From assembly GCA_945929285.1 (NCBI GenBank), contig CAMEOC010000022.1, positions 1-9,504 of the forward strand: 9,504 nucleotides of DNA. Reading direction: 5' to 3'. The notes under the pieces are model-generated. The model ran no database searches. It was not told the origin of the DNA and worked only from the letters and a program-made list of their open reading frames with translations. The position numbers and the translations under genes were made by a program. Shown in pieces: positions 8,954-9,504 of this stretch (position 1 is its first letter; the number at the start of each line of letters is the position of its first letter). This DNA is from an uncultured Mucispirillum sp. (GTDB taxonomy: Bacteria; Chrysiogenota; Deferribacteres; Deferribacterales; Mucispirillaceae).

Positions 8954-9504
8954 ATGGCAAAAGAATTGTCAAGCAGAATAAGCCCTGCTGAATATGAAAA
9001 AAGTATTTACGAATTTTGGTTAGAAAAAAAACTTTTTCATGCTGATGAATATTCAAAAAAAGAACCTTATTCAATAGTTATACCACCACCAAATGTTACA
9101 GGCTCACTTCATATGGGCCATGCTCTTGATGAAACTATACAAGATATTCTTGCAAGATATAAAAGAATGAAAGGCTATGAAGTTTTATGGATGCCAGGAA
9201 CTGACCATGCAGGTATTGCTACACAAAATGTTGTGGAAAAAATAATAGCAAAAGAAGGCAAAACCAGGTATGACCTTGGGAGAGTAGCTTTTATTGAAAG
9301 AGTTTGGCAGCAAAAAAGAGAAGCTGGTGGCACAATTATAAGCCAGTTAAAAGCTTTAGGCTCTAGCTGCGACTGGGACAGGGAACGCTTTACTATGGAT
9401 GAAGGCTTATCTCAGGCTGTTAGAGAAGTATTTTATACCCTTTATAAAGAAGGCTTAATATACAGGTCAAACTATATGGTAAACTGGTGTGCCAGATGCC
9501 ACAC
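8954..9504 (+). CDS. valS: Valyl-tRNA synthetase, N-terminal part (runs off right edge)
   Basis: Class I aminoacyl-tRNA synthetase charging tRNA-Val with valine; cytoplasmic. Only 183 codons are present of a protein usually near 870-950 residues. The active-site region is clear: [16 protein letters not shown] with the HIGH-type signature HMGH at 53-56, then TDHAGIATQ (83-91), which is typical of ValRS rather than IleRS or LeuRS. Further on come [15 protein letters not shown] and the zinc-site-like NWCARCHT at the edge. The ATG at 8954 follows a GGAGA site with a 6-base spacer in the 30-base gap after tsaE. No terminator is seen in that gap, so it is probably read with nnr and tsaE. Confidence 0.96.
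   Translation, partial: MAKELSSRISPAEYEKSIYEFWLEKKLFHADEYSKKEPYSIVIPPPNVTGSLHMGHALDETIQDILARYKRMKGYEVLWMPGTDHAGIATQNVVEKIIAKEGKTRYDLGRVAFIERVWQQKREAGGTIISQLKALGSSCDWDRERFTMDEGLSQAVREVFYTLYKEGLIYRSNYMVNWCARCH

Overview
The window is AT-rich bacterial chromosome of housekeeping type. It is packed with conserved single-copy genes in two divergent operons that start from a shared intergenic region at about 6503-6843. No mobile element, CRISPR array, phage gene or toxin-antitoxin pair was seen. The low GC, the short (archaeal/Thermotoga-like) form of S-adenosylhomocysteine hydrolase next to metK, a DUF465 protein and the nnr-tsaE pairing suggest an AT-rich anaerobe. A relative of the Deferribacterota (Mucispirillum-like) is my best guess from gene content, held weakly.

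Minus strand, read right to left: tsaB (t6A synthesis), rimI (N-acetyltransferase), a 72-residue DUF465 protein, metK, ahcY, a degenerate lipoamide-dehydrogenase-like flavoprotein, a broken plsC (lysophosphatidate acyltransferase) and folK. The genes are separated by at most about 20 bases or overlap, so they probably form one transcript. A candidate promoter lies only 6 bases upstream of the tsaB ATG. After folK, an 89-base AT-rich gap carries a good sigma70-like promoter for hisS, whose first 68 codons are at the left edge and start with TTG.

Plus strand, left to right: a tRNA-Gly(CCC), then a 60-residue Trm112/UPF0434-type zinc protein, nnr (NAD(P)H-hydrate repair), tsaE (t6A ATPase) and the first 183 codons of valS.

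Functionally, the window combines translation fidelity (tsaB, tsaE, tRNA-Gly, hisS, valS, rimI), the activated-methyl cycle (metK makes SAM, ahcY removes S-adenosylhomocysteine), cofactor repair and folate synthesis (nnr, folK), and remnants of lipid metabolism. Two points merit attention. plsC is split by a frame change that also removes the catalytic His of its HX4D motif. The flavoprotein keeps its dinucleotide-binding folds but has lost the paired redox cysteines, the C-terminal catalytic His and the first-domain ribose-binding Glu of its family. I did not find a new multi-gene system here.
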